A stretch of DNA of 64,000 nt from Paralvinella palmiformis (GCA_025642065.1 JAODUP010000834.1:241001-305000), one strand, 5' to 3'. Shown: positions 34,101 through 46,180, counted from the first letter of the stretch. Numbers and translations are program-made. Notes: generated from the sequence alone by a model not told the origin.

Positions 34101-36621
34101 ATTCAAAATGGCGTCCCATGTTAAAACGCGAAGTAACACGTCTTGTTATAAATAGTCTGACAATATTGCCGCCACAACTGCGCCACCAAGCGGTTGAAAT
34201 TTGACGTTCTATCAGAATGTTGTGACGTACGAATCTCAGACCACAAGAAAAATGAACACGTCTTTCTTTTTTTCTTTCTCACAGGTTATATATTTTTTGT
34301 TACTAAAGTGAGCAAAAGGTCAACAAGATCCAGAGCTTTTATGTACAATACATTCATAACAAATATAAATAAACGGTCATTCACAAATGCTATTTCTGAT
34401 AATTTTGTGAACTATACGTGTTTGTCGAGGCCTGAAATGACCATCCTGTAGCCATTAAACAGACGAGAGGCAAGCTCTCACGTAATACAGTTTGTTATGG
34501 GTATTATGTCTCCATTTGTAAAGCCTGGATACATCTTGGCATGAATCAGTAAAACCGAATCAAATGTATCTTCAAGTGTATTATCATATAATTTCTCTAG
34601 TAACTGAGCTTATGTTGTGCCTATTAGATTCCTTACAAAGTCACAATTGGAAATATCTAACACCAGTTGTACCTCTTCTAATATATTAAGTTATCCCTTT
34701 TTACAGCATTCAGTATTGTTAACAATGCAGAAAAATGACGTTGCGAAATGTGAACTTTAACCTCCTTACCTGAGGTCATGCCGTAGGTAATAATGACGTA
34801 TTCTCCTGTCAGCTTCCCAAGATCCTGAAGTAACAGCATACGACGACGTACCTCAGCGGAACTGGCGCAGAATAATATAACTGGATAAATACACGGATTG
34901 AATATTATATAAACAAACTCAGACATGGAATAGACAAGGAGAAATACATCAGTGAAGACAAAATATATAATTACTTAGTCGAATATCTGATGATAATTGA
35001 TGTTTTATAACCACTTTTATGCACATGGTAGGCTAAATGGGCCGAGCGATCTCCAAAGGTAATGAAGCAAAGTCAAAGATGAAACACCCCTCAGATATGC
35101 CCAAGCCGAGATTCGAACTCAGATGGCAGTGATCTGTGGTCCAACGCGCTACCAATTAGACCACGGGGGCGCCTCTAGTCGAATATCTGATAAATCTAAT
35201 GTTTACCTTTAGATCGTTTCAGTAGAAATTCAAATGTGCGTGTAGTGTGTTCTATATTCTTCATAGAATGAATTTCCACATTATCCATGGTAGCAACCGT
35301 GTCATGAAGAATGAATTCTTCATTTTCCTGAGCGTTAGTAATACATTTATTTAAGGGGCGAGAGAGAGAGAGAGAGAGAGATTTACGTCATATCCGCGTA
35401 AAATGAACGATTTGATCAACTCGCCAAACATATAGGCTTAGGTACAAGCATGGAATATTCTCTAATGGAGTACATTCGAAAATAGGATAACATAGAAACA
35501 TTCTGAATTGTGCTGTATACGGAATCAAAGAACGGTTTTCAATTTTTTTACTATGCATAATATTGTCAACATGAGAAAGGACATTTATCGCAATCGGAAT
35601 ACGTACACATTGTCCCTTCAGTGTGGAGGAAATATATCTGAGGACCTTATATACTAGATACGTCCTGTCACAACTTACCTCAGTATAACTGAGAATGGCT
35701 TGTGACATCAACTCGTACGATTCACTCAAGTAGGAAAGTACACTAAAACGCCTCCAATTATAATGGCGAAGCAACGCCATTATTGGCTTCAGCAAAACGT
35801 CTTTCGATCTTATGGTGCGTACTAAGATTGGAAACTGAAACGTTCGATAATGCAATAATTACTTATTGTTGGTATCTTAAAGACGAAAACATACGAAAGT
35901 AAAGACGATGATCATTGTTGTTCTACGGCCATTTTTGTGCACATGGTAGGCTAAATGGGCCGAGCGACCTCCAAAGATAACGAAGCGAAGTCAATGACGA
36001 AACACCAGATATGCCAACGCCGAGATTCGAACTCATGCCGTTGGTAGTGATCTGTGATCCAACGCGCTACCAGCTAGACCACGGAGGCGACCCATCAAAG
36101 GTAAAGATTCTATTGGTAGATATCAGGTGAAACAAAAACCAAACATCAAGAGATTAGAAAGACATGATAATATTCTGAGCGTGTCTCTAAATAAACTAAA
36201 TGAACAAAGGAGACTGCATTACCAATAATTTTTTGGATGTTGATACAGACTGACATCCCCATGAGACCATTGGCAAGGAATTCTTGGCGGCAAACAGTCC
36301 GAGAACCTCACAAACCGGATCACAGCCACCACCGATAATGGCGTCCATCGTCCTCCTCTTGGTTTTACTGTGCTGTATCAGCTGCCAGATGGTCTTGCCC
36401 TGATTACATCCCGTGTCATAGTAGGATATGTCGATCGTGTAATCGTTCAATATCGACTCATTGTTGTTGATGTCGTCTGCTGCCAGTTGGGCCGCCGGAG
36501 CGATGGTCTGTCCAACAGACCACGAACCACTTTTAGGCAGGAACACCGCTAAATTGATGACCTCCTTCGACGCCATTTGTCCTCGAACGATGACTACGAG
36601 AAAGAGAACCATCAACATCAT
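16698..36621 (-). CDS. Receptor-type (membrane) guanylyl cyclase, 22 exons
   Basis: Exons in transcript order: 36223-36621, 35679-35834, 35207-35327, 34770-34880, 31340-31512, 30645-30780, 30162-30389, 29621-29699, 29329-29410, 29112-29177, 27879-27956, 26251-26355, 25814-25885, 25111-25270, 24829-24981, 24241-24415, 23947-24087, 20830-21022, 19286-19460, 19044-19142, 16875-16966 and 16698-16757. All borders are GT-AG, every phase agrees, and the total is 3054 nt (1017 aa plus stop). Domain order is signal peptide, ANF-receptor ligand-binding ectodomain, one membrane helix, kinase-homology domain, coiled linker and class III cyclase domain. Such proteins sit in the plasma membrane and turn an extracellular peptide or other signal into cGMP. 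The ligand cannot be read from sequence. The cyclase domain lacks two catalytic residues, described separately. The gene converges on PHYHD1. Confidence 0.96.
17725..18840 (+). mobile_element. CR1/L2-type LINE 3' end, split by a MITE
   Basis: Plus-strand reading gives [39 protein letters not shown], then [10 protein letters not shown], the standard CR1/L2 C-terminal series. After a frame change comes a [12 protein letters not shown] end at 18080-18100. The LINE resumes at 18712 after the inserted 18105-18707 element and finishes in an ATTATTATAATTATT tail. It is opposite in strand to the host gene, within cyclase intron 20. Confidence 0.85.
18105..18707. mobile_element. TTAA-flanked MITE (piggyBac-like target site) nested in a LINE
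   Basis: TTAA occurs at 18101-18104 and 18708-18711. Between them the ends are inverted: AGAGATAGTCGACCATC on the left and, read from the other strand, AGGGGCCGTCAACCCTC on the right, 11 of 17 matching. Removing the element restores LINE coding continuity from NYI to the following segment. No transposase is encoded. TTAA duplication is typical of piggyBac-class elements. Internal sequence carries TGACGTCA-type motifs near 18300 and 18510. Confidence 0.7.
20771..20835 (-). repeat. Tandem duplication across the exon 18 splice donor
   Basis: A unit of about 26 bp (GATAGAAATSTTGATTTCATTAA) is repeated next to the exon edge at 20830. As a result the donor context CTATAAGGTTAAT occurs twice on the minus strand, 52 bp apart. 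Use of the distal donor (exon edge 20778) would add 52 nt and break the frame. Confidence 0.6.
21175..22690 (+). mobile_element. L2/CR1-type LINE, long decayed copy
   Basis: Plus-strand frames give [68 protein letters not shown] (the catalytic YADD), [32 protein letters not shown] and a terminal HSLNT, in reverse-transcriptase order. The copy ends near a (TTA)n tail at 22665-22685. Frame changes near 21610 and 22040 show that it is dead. It lies in cyclase intron 17, antisense to the gene. Confidence 0.92.
22733..22768. repeat. (AC)n microsatellite
   Basis: About 18 AC dinucleotides just past the LINE tail. Confidence 0.95.
23343..23391. repeat. (CA)n microsatellite
   Basis: About 24 CA dinucleotides in cyclase intron 17. 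The apparent poly-His/Thr ORF here is an artefact of this tract. Confidence 0.95.
23836..23874. repeat. (TTA)n microsatellite
   Basis: About 13 trinucleotide repeats, ending about 70 bp from the edge of cyclase exon 17. Confidence 0.9.
23947..24087 (-). CDS. Cyclase exon 17: coiled dimerisation linker
   Basis: Encodes [19 protein letters not shown], then [19 protein letters not shown]. This is the conserved coiled segment joining the kinase-homology and cyclase domains, ending in the LLYQMLP signature of receptor guanylyl cyclases. Its phase joins exon 18 as [13 protein letters not shown]. Confidence 0.95.
24241..29410 (-). CDS. Cyclase exons 9-16: juxtamembrane and kinase-homology domain
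   Basis: Eight exons encode RKLKLERGS and an FWRIKCDEL juxtamembrane piece, then a kinase fold: [49 protein letters not shown] followed by [30 protein letters not shown] and [12 protein letters not shown]. As in other receptor cyclases the catalytic HRD Asp is absent (HGHLKSSNC), and the VAIK Lys site reads TVHLTRV, so this is a regulatory pseudokinase. DFG is retained. Confidence 0.95.
24614..24685. repeat. (TA)n(CA)n compound microsatellite
   Basis: About 23 TA followed by about 12 CA units in cyclase intron 15. Confidence 0.95.
25703..25748. repeat. (CG)n(TA)n tract
   Basis: GCGCGCGCG followed by about 20 TA units, in cyclase intron 13. A second TA tract lies at 26004-26048. Confidence 0.9.
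26004..26048. repeat. (TA)n microsatellite
   Basis: About 20 TA units in cyclase intron 12, with a GTGTG tail. Confidence 0.95.
26400..27300 (+). mobile_element. Transposon relic with a THAP-type zinc-finger start
   Basis: ATG at 26543 opens [16 protein letters not shown], which fits the N-terminus of THAP domains (MxxxCxVxxC), and then hits a stop at about 26612. The surrounding GC-richer block, with open frames at 27049-27378 (plus) and 26946-27227 (minus), differs from the AT-rich intron around it. That suggests foreign transposon sequence. I cannot define its ends or a transposase core. Confidence 0.45.
27360..27570 (+). mobile_element. SINE family B, copy 2
   Basis: GGCCTCATGGGTAAAGCGTG head, GCGGGTTCGCGAG in the B-box position, then CCAACCAGGCAAC and TTTTCTCCACCGAATATGCC, matching copies at 11391 and 60588. 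It lies in cyclase intron 11. Confidence 0.75.
28419..28650. mobile_element. hAT MITE with perfect 8-bp target-site duplication
   Basis: The element 28427-28642 starts CAGAGTTGTTTGATTTAAAT and, from the other strand, CAGGGTTGCAAAAAATCATG. These are inverted termini of the hAT CAGRGTTG type. It is flanked on both sides by CTTCAATA (28419-28426 and 28643-28650). An 8-bp duplication is the hallmark of hAT transposition. The 216-bp element has no coding capacity. It lies in cyclase intron 10. Confidence 0.85.
29621..29699 (-). CDS. Cyclase exon 8: transmembrane helix
   Basis: Encodes [20 protein letters not shown] and then AIFIYR. This is one hydrophobic helix of about 22 residues followed by a basic stop-transfer end, between the ectodomain and the kinase-homology exons. 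Confidence 0.93.
30162..36621 (-). CDS. Cyclase exons 1-7: signal peptide and ANF-receptor ectodomain
   Basis: ATG at 36621 opens [15 protein letters not shown], a hydrophobic signal peptide. Then come [52 protein letters not shown] and SLPMVSWGC, the pattern of periplasmic-binding-like ligand domains in natriuretic-peptide-type receptors. Later exons give [14 protein letters not shown], the [17 protein letters not shown] loop, [15 protein letters not shown] and finally [16 protein letters not shown] beside the membrane. The start is chosen because an in-frame signal peptide follows it immediately. I saw no convincing upstream coding exon. Intron 4 (31513-34769) holds transposon relics. Confidence 0.93.
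30407..30575. repeat. GT/GC alternating tract filling a small intron
   Basis: (GT)n, then (GC)n of about nine units, then more (GT)n with TATG interruptions. It makes up most of the 255-bp intron 6 of the cyclase gene (30390-30644). Confidence 0.95.
30883..30920. repeat. (TA)n microsatellite
   Basis: About 18 TA units abutting the 3' end of the SINE at 30925. Confidence 0.95.
30925..31108 (-). mobile_element. SINE family A, near full-length copy
   Basis: On the minus strand the head reads GGCGCCTCCGTGAACTAATT then GGTAGCGCGTTGG (tRNA-like A box). GAGTTCGAATCTCGG follows in the B-box position, and the element ends in a short (ATC)n tail. Same order as copies at 34992 and 35903. Confidence 0.85.
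31109..31174. repeat. (CT)n(TA)n tract
   Basis: CT repeats followed by about 16 TA units, directly at the 5' end of the SINE copy. Confidence 0.95.
32676..34160 (-). mobile_element. THAP-type (P-element-like) transposon relic in cyclase intron 4
   Basis: On the minus strand an ATG near 34036 opens [20 protein letters not shown], a THAP-domain start (CxxxxCSNR), broken soon after by a stop. Downstream on the same strand, 33150-33290 gives an open segment with [18 protein letters not shown]. Then 32676-32831, preceded by the splice-acceptor-like GTTCTGTTTCAG, reads [37 protein letters not shown] and a stop. The YxxGY segment resembles the C-terminal part of THAP9/P-type transposases. The parts are co-oriented and in order but broken, so I call a relic. 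The C-terminal assignment is tentative. Confidence 0.45.
34976..35191 (-). mobile_element. SINE family A, full-length with 16-bp target-site duplication
   Basis: Element 34992-35175 on the minus strand: GGCGCCCCCGTGGTCTAATT then GGTAGCGCGTTGG, and GAGTTCGAATCTCGG for the B box. Identical 16-bp flanks TAGTCGAATATCTGAT lie at 34976-34991 and 35176-35191. This is the best-preserved copy and defines the family boundaries. It sits in cyclase intron 3. Confidence 0.92.
35356..35381. repeat. (GA)n microsatellite
   Basis: About 13 GA units in cyclase intron 2. Confidence 0.95.
35903..36092 (-). mobile_element. SINE family A, full-length copy
   Basis: Same head (GCCTCCGTGGTCTAGCTGG), same GAGTTCGAATCTCGG B box, same AAAATGGCCGTAGAACAAC 3' end. 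Only GTAAAGA is shared by the flanks, so the target duplication is worn. It lies in cyclase intron 1. Confidence 0.85.
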
Positions 36622-36772
36622 CCCGTCAAAGGTCGGCTAGAGTTATGGATAGTTCGGTGTTATTTGGCTGAATAACTACTGCATATAAAAAATGATAAAT
36701 GAAATTATCAATACTGAGAGTTGATGATCGTAGACTACTTCATTTGTCTGTTTGAATGAATAGGTGAGTGAG

Positions 36773-36824
36773 ATATAGATAGATAGATATATAGATAGAT
36801 AGATATAGAGATAGATAGAGATAG

Positions 36825-36856
<32 letters not shown>

Positions 36857-36936
36857 TGAGTGAGTGAGTGAGTGAGTGAGTGAGTGAGTGAGTGAGTGAG
36901 TGAGTGAGTGAGTGAGTGAGTGAGTGAGTGAGTGAG
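36773..36936. repeat. Compound (GATA)n/(GA)n/(GAGT)n microsatellite upstream of the cyclase gene
   Basis: GATA-type repeats at 36773-36845 pass through GA repeats to about 19 uninterrupted GAGT units ending at 36936. It begins about 150 bp upstream of the cyclase start codon. Confidence 0.95.
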
Positions 36937-37003
36937 CAACATTTTCTCGACCATTTCCTGTCGCTTCCTTTGTGTCATCACTTACCCTATCCAGGAGCTA
37001 ATA

Positions 37004-37499
37004 GCGGTCCGATTCTATACTCCAGAACTCTTGCTCGTATTTCAGGGAGTATCCCCAGACTGTCGCTTGCTTAGCACAGCCTTTATGGTGGAGTCCTTCC
37101 CGTAGAGGTTCTGTGTCTGAAAATAGATTTGTAAAGTTCCGGACTCGAACCAGAAGGGATCGGTAGTTGTATAAGAACACTGATTATAATAATGGAACGT
37201 TCATTACTTTATTGACCAATGGGAGACAATCCGCTCGACGTACAATAAGTGACCAACGACAACGATCACACATCCTGATCCAGACAATAGATATAAAAGT
37301 CTGTTGAGGTCAGTGAATGGTTGCTTTGTTCAGTATCCTCGATGCTCACGTCTGGTACATAAGGGCTATCTATACTCTCTAAAGATAGAAGACAATCAGA
37401 CCGAATATCTACATTGGTGGATGAAAGGCCGTCATAAGATTGTAATCTAAGGAGTATGACTGGTATGTTGTTAATCAATGGCTCCGGCAAGTAAGACAT
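37004..37499 (-). other. Open frames upstream of the cyclase gene, unassigned
   Basis: At 37266-37499 (minus) there is a 77-codon frame ending STDFYIYCLDQDV. At 37004-37116 a segment preceded by CTATTTTCAG can read TQNLYGKDSTIKAVLSKRQS before a stop. Neither matches a family I recognise. They could be 5' untranslated exons of the cyclase, the end of another minus-strand gene, or chance. Confidence 0.2.
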
Positions 37500-37684
37500 A
37501 CAATGAAGTAGATTTACCTGACGTCTGTTTCGTTAATTGTATCAGAAACAATTTAGTCGAGCTGTAAAGGTAACCATACAGTTGGCTATAACTATTAGTT
37601 TATTCTGTTTGCATTAGTTACTGGCTACCTACCTAAGGTTATATATTTATATCATTGCTCATTTAGATACTAGATTTCTTCGGA

Positions 37685-39059
<1,375 letters not shown>

Positions 39060-39440
39060 TCCACGGGGTCCTGTCCTTTGCTGTGGCTTAGCCTCGGCCT
39101 ACGAGAGCACATAAGCAGATGTGGTCATACTGCCAGATGTCTGGTTCAAGTCCACTATGGGGCCCCTTGTGATATTTGTTTTAGCGGTTTCCGTAACGTG
39201 TTTATTTTTACGGGGTGGGCTTGTTAGCCCCACTCCCAAACATCAACCTGGAGGACTAGATGTTGGGTTTCATCTGATCCTTCCTCTGAGACATGCCCGG
39301 CTGTGTTAAACACGTCAGTGGCTTCAACCACCGTCTGGCATAGCTTCCAGAGTCCTCGAGACACGCAAACCCTCTCACCATCAGCAAGATACCAGTACAG
39401 AGGACTAGATAAAACAAATTGATGATTAATGTTCACAGCC
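39060..39440 (+). mobile_element. SINE-like element with B-box
   Basis: CCTGTCCTTTGCTGTGGCTT, then AGAGCACATAAGC, then GGTTCAAGTCC at 39143-39153, gives a tRNA-like head. It is followed by a GC-richer body through ACCAGTACAGAGGACTAGAT. Only one copy is in this window, so the family is inferred from the Pol III box alone. Confidence 0.4.
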
Positions 39441-39775
39441 TAGATTGGTTGTAGATGAGCTACTAGCTTATGCTTTCTACAACATCGAGAGATATTCAAC
39501 ATCATCAATCTGATTCTGGCATTCTATCACGTTGATATTTTATATGATACCAAAATAGTCTTACGGGATAATTACGAAGCTTACCAACTAACAGTCCAGA
39601 AAGGGACAAATATAAGATAAGACACTGAAGATGTCATGGAGAGTGGCAAACTCATTGATACTGAATACTCTGACAAAGTTGTTTAACTCCTCTCTGTATT
39701 TATGCTTATAATCTAAATAAACTTCCAAACATAAACCTTGGTGAGTTAGAGGCCTTTCCCTTCTGAAATGTGTGA

Positions 39776-39965
39776 GCAATAATAATAATAATAATAATAA
39801 TAATGCATGTTTATATAGTGTCAGAACTAAGTAACCCTGTTCTAAGTCGATGTACAGTATTATTATGGGTGAGTGTACCGGTATCCAACATGACGACATT
39901 GCAGCTCCCGGAGACTCGAACCCGCGACCCTTCGGCTACGAATAGTGACCAAGAACGACAAATGA
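39776..39965 (-). mobile_element. SINE-like element, minus strand
   Basis: On the minus strand a tRNA-like GCGGGTTCGAGTCTCCGG (B box) is followed by a body ending in the (ATT)n tract at 39776-39804, next to a GCATGTTTATATAG motif common in metazoan SINE 3' ends. Single copy here. Confidence 0.45.
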
Positions 39966-40089
39966 CCCATGTCAGTATACCACAAAGACAGACGTGTTGG
40001 TTTAGTGTCCAGCATACCTTCTAATATCAATACTGCCGCGGTAAAAACTTATACAACAAATATATTAAATACTTCCGAGACCCAATGAT

Positions 40090-40340
40090 ACGTCAATGAC
40101 TAGGTAACAATATCACGTAATAATTACGTTATTAAAACGTAATGATCAAATTATCCTTACGTAATTATAAATACGTATTTCTTACGTTAAAGTGTGGAAT
40201 TTTAGTTACGTCACCACAACGTATTTTAATAACGTTACAATAACGTTACAATTACATAATGCCAACGTAATTACAACGTAATATCAATGACGTTATGACA
40301 GCGTAATAACAACGTAATATTAACAACGTAATGACAACGT
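40090..40340. repeat. ACGT-rich degenerate array
   Basis: About 17 ACGT tetramers in 250 bp, nearly all in contexts ACAACGTAATA, TTACGTAATT or ATAACGTTAC, with irregular spacing of 8-20 bp. One or fewer would be expected by chance. The last third approaches a tandem repeat with unit ACAACGTAATATT. It ends where the LINE fragment at 40352 begins. Confidence 0.8.
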
Positions 40341-40351
40341 AATATTAATGT

Positions 40352-40930
40352 CATTGTGAGGGTTGATATTTCTCAATAGTTTTGCCACTCCACCCACTTG
40401 CACTTTTATGTCTGCCATGGGAGGGTGGGGCCTTCGTCCTAAGTCAGGCATGTGCTCTGTACTCTCCTTAGTGAAGACGGAGGTAAACTGTTTGTTCAGT
40501 ATATCTGCCTTGCTAGCCGTATCACTGTATACCAGGCCATCCTCTGATATAAGCGGAGCAACACCATTATTGTCACACCTCTTGCTTTTGACAAAGCTCC
40601 AGAAGCGTTTTGGGTGTTTTTTAAGGTCAGGAGTTATTATGTCTCTGACATAGCGGTTGTATGCATCTCTGCGTGACGTGCGTTGGATCTTAGTTAGATG
40701 TTTGAAGCGGTCCCAGTGATCTGGGTCTTTGGTCGACATGGCCTTGTTATAAAAATATAAGCCCGTTTCTTACGTCGTGCTAGTCTCTTAATGATGGAGT
40801 TCATCCATGGAGGGCTGAAGCGGGTAGAAGAGATTTTGATAGGGACTGATTCCATGATGTTCCCTATACCCTGATTGAGCACGTCCCACAGTTTGTTTAT
40901 GGGAGTAGTCTCAGAGTAACTACTTAACAT
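40352..40930 (-). mobile_element. LINE fragment: endonuclease-RT linker region
   Basis: On the minus strand it encodes PPWMNSIIKRLARRKKRAYI, RFKHLTKIQRTSRRDAYN, HPKRFWSFVKSKRCDNNGVA, KADILNKQFTSVFTKE and VAKLLRNINPH, the linker between endonuclease and reverse transcriptase in CR1/Jockey-type LINEs. One frameshift lies near 40740. It stops at NPH, just before the SSGPDG motif with which the fragment at 1-905 starts. Confidence 0.88.
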
Positions 40931-40958
40931 TGATACTGATAGACTAGCGGTAGTGGTG

Positions 40959-40964
<6 letters not shown>

Positions 40965-41052
<88 letters not shown>
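40965..41052. repeat. (TA)n(CA)n(TA)n compound microsatellite
   Basis: Two long TA tracts around an ACACACAC core, adjacent to the LINE fragment. Confidence 0.95.
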
Positions 41053-43031
<1,979 letters not shown>

Positions 43032-44563
43032 CTAATTTAAATCTCGATTTTGTTGAAGCTGTTTTGTATATTCAGGTGATAAAAATGTTGTTCCCTTCAG
43101 ACACTGATCTGATGCGTAGCTACTGTCAAGTGGAGTGTCACCTGGTTTTGGGAAGTAAAAGAGTATGAATCATTATATGATTGAGGCTGTGTAGATGGAG
43201 CGTGGTAAACTTAGTAAAAAATTCTTGTATTAAAAATTATAGTATTTAGAATATATTTAAAGTTAAGTTGATTCGAATATTTAATGTTTCGGATTAGCAT
43301 GATTAGTAATAGTGAGATTTTAGTTGGTTAGTTTCTTTTTTAAACACAGACTGTTAGCTTCGGGTTATTTAGCTCGATTAAAACAATTTAGCAAAATACC
43401 AACTTAACACCAAAATAAAAACATTTAGATAAAAGATTCAGTCAGAACTGGCTAAAAGGGATGAAAGCTTTTCAAACAGACACCAAACAATTACAGCCAT
43501 CTTGACTTCGCACCATTATGAAGCGGATAATTTTAAAAATGAAGAATGTGTGAAGAACTTTTGAAACCTTTAAATCGCCTTGTTGAAGATACCAGAACAA
43601 ATGGTTTTAAAGTTATTCTGCAATTACGTGGAAAACTGTTAGCTGTCAGCATCCCTCTGCTTAAAACACACATCTTCGAACACTGCATGATTGCACTTTA
43701 TTCTGACAGAGATTATGCACAAGCGAAGCGCGAACAAACCTCGATGAGTCCAGCGATCTCTGGCCACGTACATAACTGCAGGCACACAGTACTGTGCCAC
43801 ACCCAAATCGTCTGCCTCAGAACAGTTTAACTGCCAGACAGGAAGCACCACGTGTGTGTAGTGCTGGGTGGGTGGGTGGCGAGTGGGGGGGGGGGGAGGG
43901 GAGAAACATGCTCATTATATGAACAACAGAACACAACACCGAGCTATCAGAATTAGCATACCATGACTTAATAATTAACTAATTAATTACAAGAGACAGG
44001 CTTACATAAAGAAAAACTGAACAATAAATATAAGTAAGATGAGAATCATATATTATAGCAAGAAGATCACCAGTTATAACGTAATCATTTATTCTCAAAT
44101 AAACTCAACTAACAACTACTGGTAACAGGGTTACATCATTATTCTATGCTATCTACCATTATTATAATGTATGAGAATTATTACAATTGCCTTTAATTTT
44201 TAAACATTTTTCATTAATTAAAAATAAACTACAAAGCTAAGAGTTGATCAAAATGCTTGTGCTTCAATTGTTAACCAACAACAAATTAATTTTTTAAGCA
44301 GAATATTCTACCTGCTTAAACAAATCCTAATTATTATTTTAAAAATAATAAAAATGTGAGTGAAACATGTAATGTTTAGAACAAATATATGCTGATAATG
44401 TAGCTTATGTTTGTTATCAATAAACACAACCAAGATTCATCCATAGTCATTATGATGTTTTAGAATAATGACTAAACAATACGGTGCTGTTTAGAATATG
44501 TCATGTGACAAAATCAACTGTCACCATGTAACATGCAAAGTTTGAACAAAGAAAAGTCTGATG

Positions 44564-44611
<48 letters not shown>

Positions 44612-46066
44612 AGAGAGAGAGATAGAGAGCATAAATATTAATAACAAACAGCTTTATTTATCTATTCTATAAACAAAGTAGATTAAATGAATGTGTCTGG
44701 TACAATATAAGATTTAGCAACTTCATCAGTTTGTCTGTTGCCAAATTCAACAATAAATGACTTACTGAGACAACGAGTGTAAATACGGTGCTCTACACTG
44801 GATCTCACCACAGAAGGTGCCATATGAATAAACCAGACAGTATTGATGGAAAGCGATTACAGCATTCCATAATGGATAAATGGGACAGAAGTATTGAACC
44901 TACTTCTGCTAGAAATTGGGCAACAAGAGGACAGGTGTACACACTGGAGAGACAGCAGTATTAATTTTGTGTATATACAAGTGACAATGTCTAATGTAAG
45001 GAGATTCACGCTAAAATTAACAGTTTGTTATAATATGCTAGCAATTAGCACATTAAGTTCACATTGCTTATGTTTATATTAATCTACCACTACATGGTGC
45101 GTATTAAGTGACTACTACTTATCATAAACATATACATGTGCTGTTTTCTGTGAATGACCTTAATGTATGATGTCAATATATAATGGATGCAACAGAGTTA
45201 GTAATATGGTTAAATTATATCCTATCAATCATGCTGTAGGAGGTTTAAGCCCATTAAAGCCAATGGGATGGCATTTATTTATATTTTGTACAAGATAAAC
45301 AGAAGAAACCCCTTTACCTCAGGATAGCCAAAACACTGATCAAGATGGTTCAGTTCCGCCGGAGTGATAAGCTGTAAACAGCCCTCAACAGATGAATGGT
45401 CACAGAGTTCTATGTTAGGGAAGCCGCCAGCCTCCTCATCAACCCCTAAAATATATAATGATCATTCTTTTATCATGTTGGCAAATCAATAATATTCTAA
45501 TTGATAAAAAAGTTATGTTTGAAAATTAGTTTGAAAAGTATTCCATTCATCAAACAGGATACAAACAATAGTGGATGCCTTATTATAAGTATAAAACTAT
45601 ATAATTTTACTAAATCTATAGATTCTATTATTTTCATCATACTAACCTTTTTTATTAAATAACAACTTGAAACCAAATAAAAGTCCCCAGAATCTTTCTG
45701 TTATATGACGATGAATGTATGTACTTAACCTTGAAATAGAAGAAACAGCATTAATAAAGTTTGACCAACAGATATCCACCCAGAAGAATGGAGGGATCTG
45801 TTTTCTAAGTGAAGATTCCAAGATGTCAAGAGATTTAAAAAAAATATATTTGAAACACAATTTAAAATGATGATCCAATCACTTTAGGCATAATCTAATT
45901 ATCTTTTCTTTCAATAGTCTGATTATTAATTATGTATATAACATACCTGTCTGGATTCATATCCATGCCATAAGCAAAGTAATACATATAACCTTGAGGA
46001 GGTCGTGCATTGATGGTGAAGCTGAGAGCTGGATGTGGACAGATTGGATGTGATCCATTCTCGGAC
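43032..46066 (-). CDS. GGCT/AIG2-like domain exons of the large gene
   Basis: Five exons (45947-46066, 45647-45729, 45318-45445, 43740-43863, 43032-43141) give GYMYYFAYGMDMNPDRL, ERFWGLLFGFKLLFNKKG, VEGCLQLITPAELNHLDQCF, then GYPEHYTHVVLPVW, QYCVPAVMYVA and, last, YASDQCLKGTTFLSPEYTKQ. The FAYG loop, the GFKL.F strand, the LDxxxGYP turn and the Y.....VxVW strand match gamma-glutamylcyclotransferase folds. In active GGCT the turn is LDxxEG and its Glu (E98 in human) is the catalytic base; here it is Phe (45330-45332). The YGSN substrate loop is YGMD. A catalytically dead or repurposed fold is predicted. The exon at 43740 has a strong poly-C acceptor tract. Confidence 0.85.
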
Positions 46067-46128
46067 CTAGTTGTTGACAAAAATACAGGTGAAAACCTTA
46101 CATACTGAGAAGTGTGTGGGTATGTGTG

Positions 46129-46180
<52 letters not shown>

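Noticed and set aside
35085..35175. Possible tRNA gene (A and B boxes) on the minus strand
   Set aside because: It is the head of SINE family A, repeated at 30925 and 35903 with a non-tRNA body, and no cloverleaf closes.
35388..35678. Remainder of the 155-codon minus-strand frame beyond AILSYTE
   Set aside because: Only 35679-35834 is exon. GTAAGT follows at once and the rest has no ectodomain similarity; it is intron read-through.
36676..36981. 101-codon frame of repeating THSL
   Set aside because: A translation of the GAGT/GATA microsatellite.
43546..43739. Continuation of the GGCT frame past 43740 to a stop near 43638
   Set aside because: Splicing from the donor at 43739 to 43141 is in phase and gives a conserved-looking C-terminus, so the read-through was rejected.
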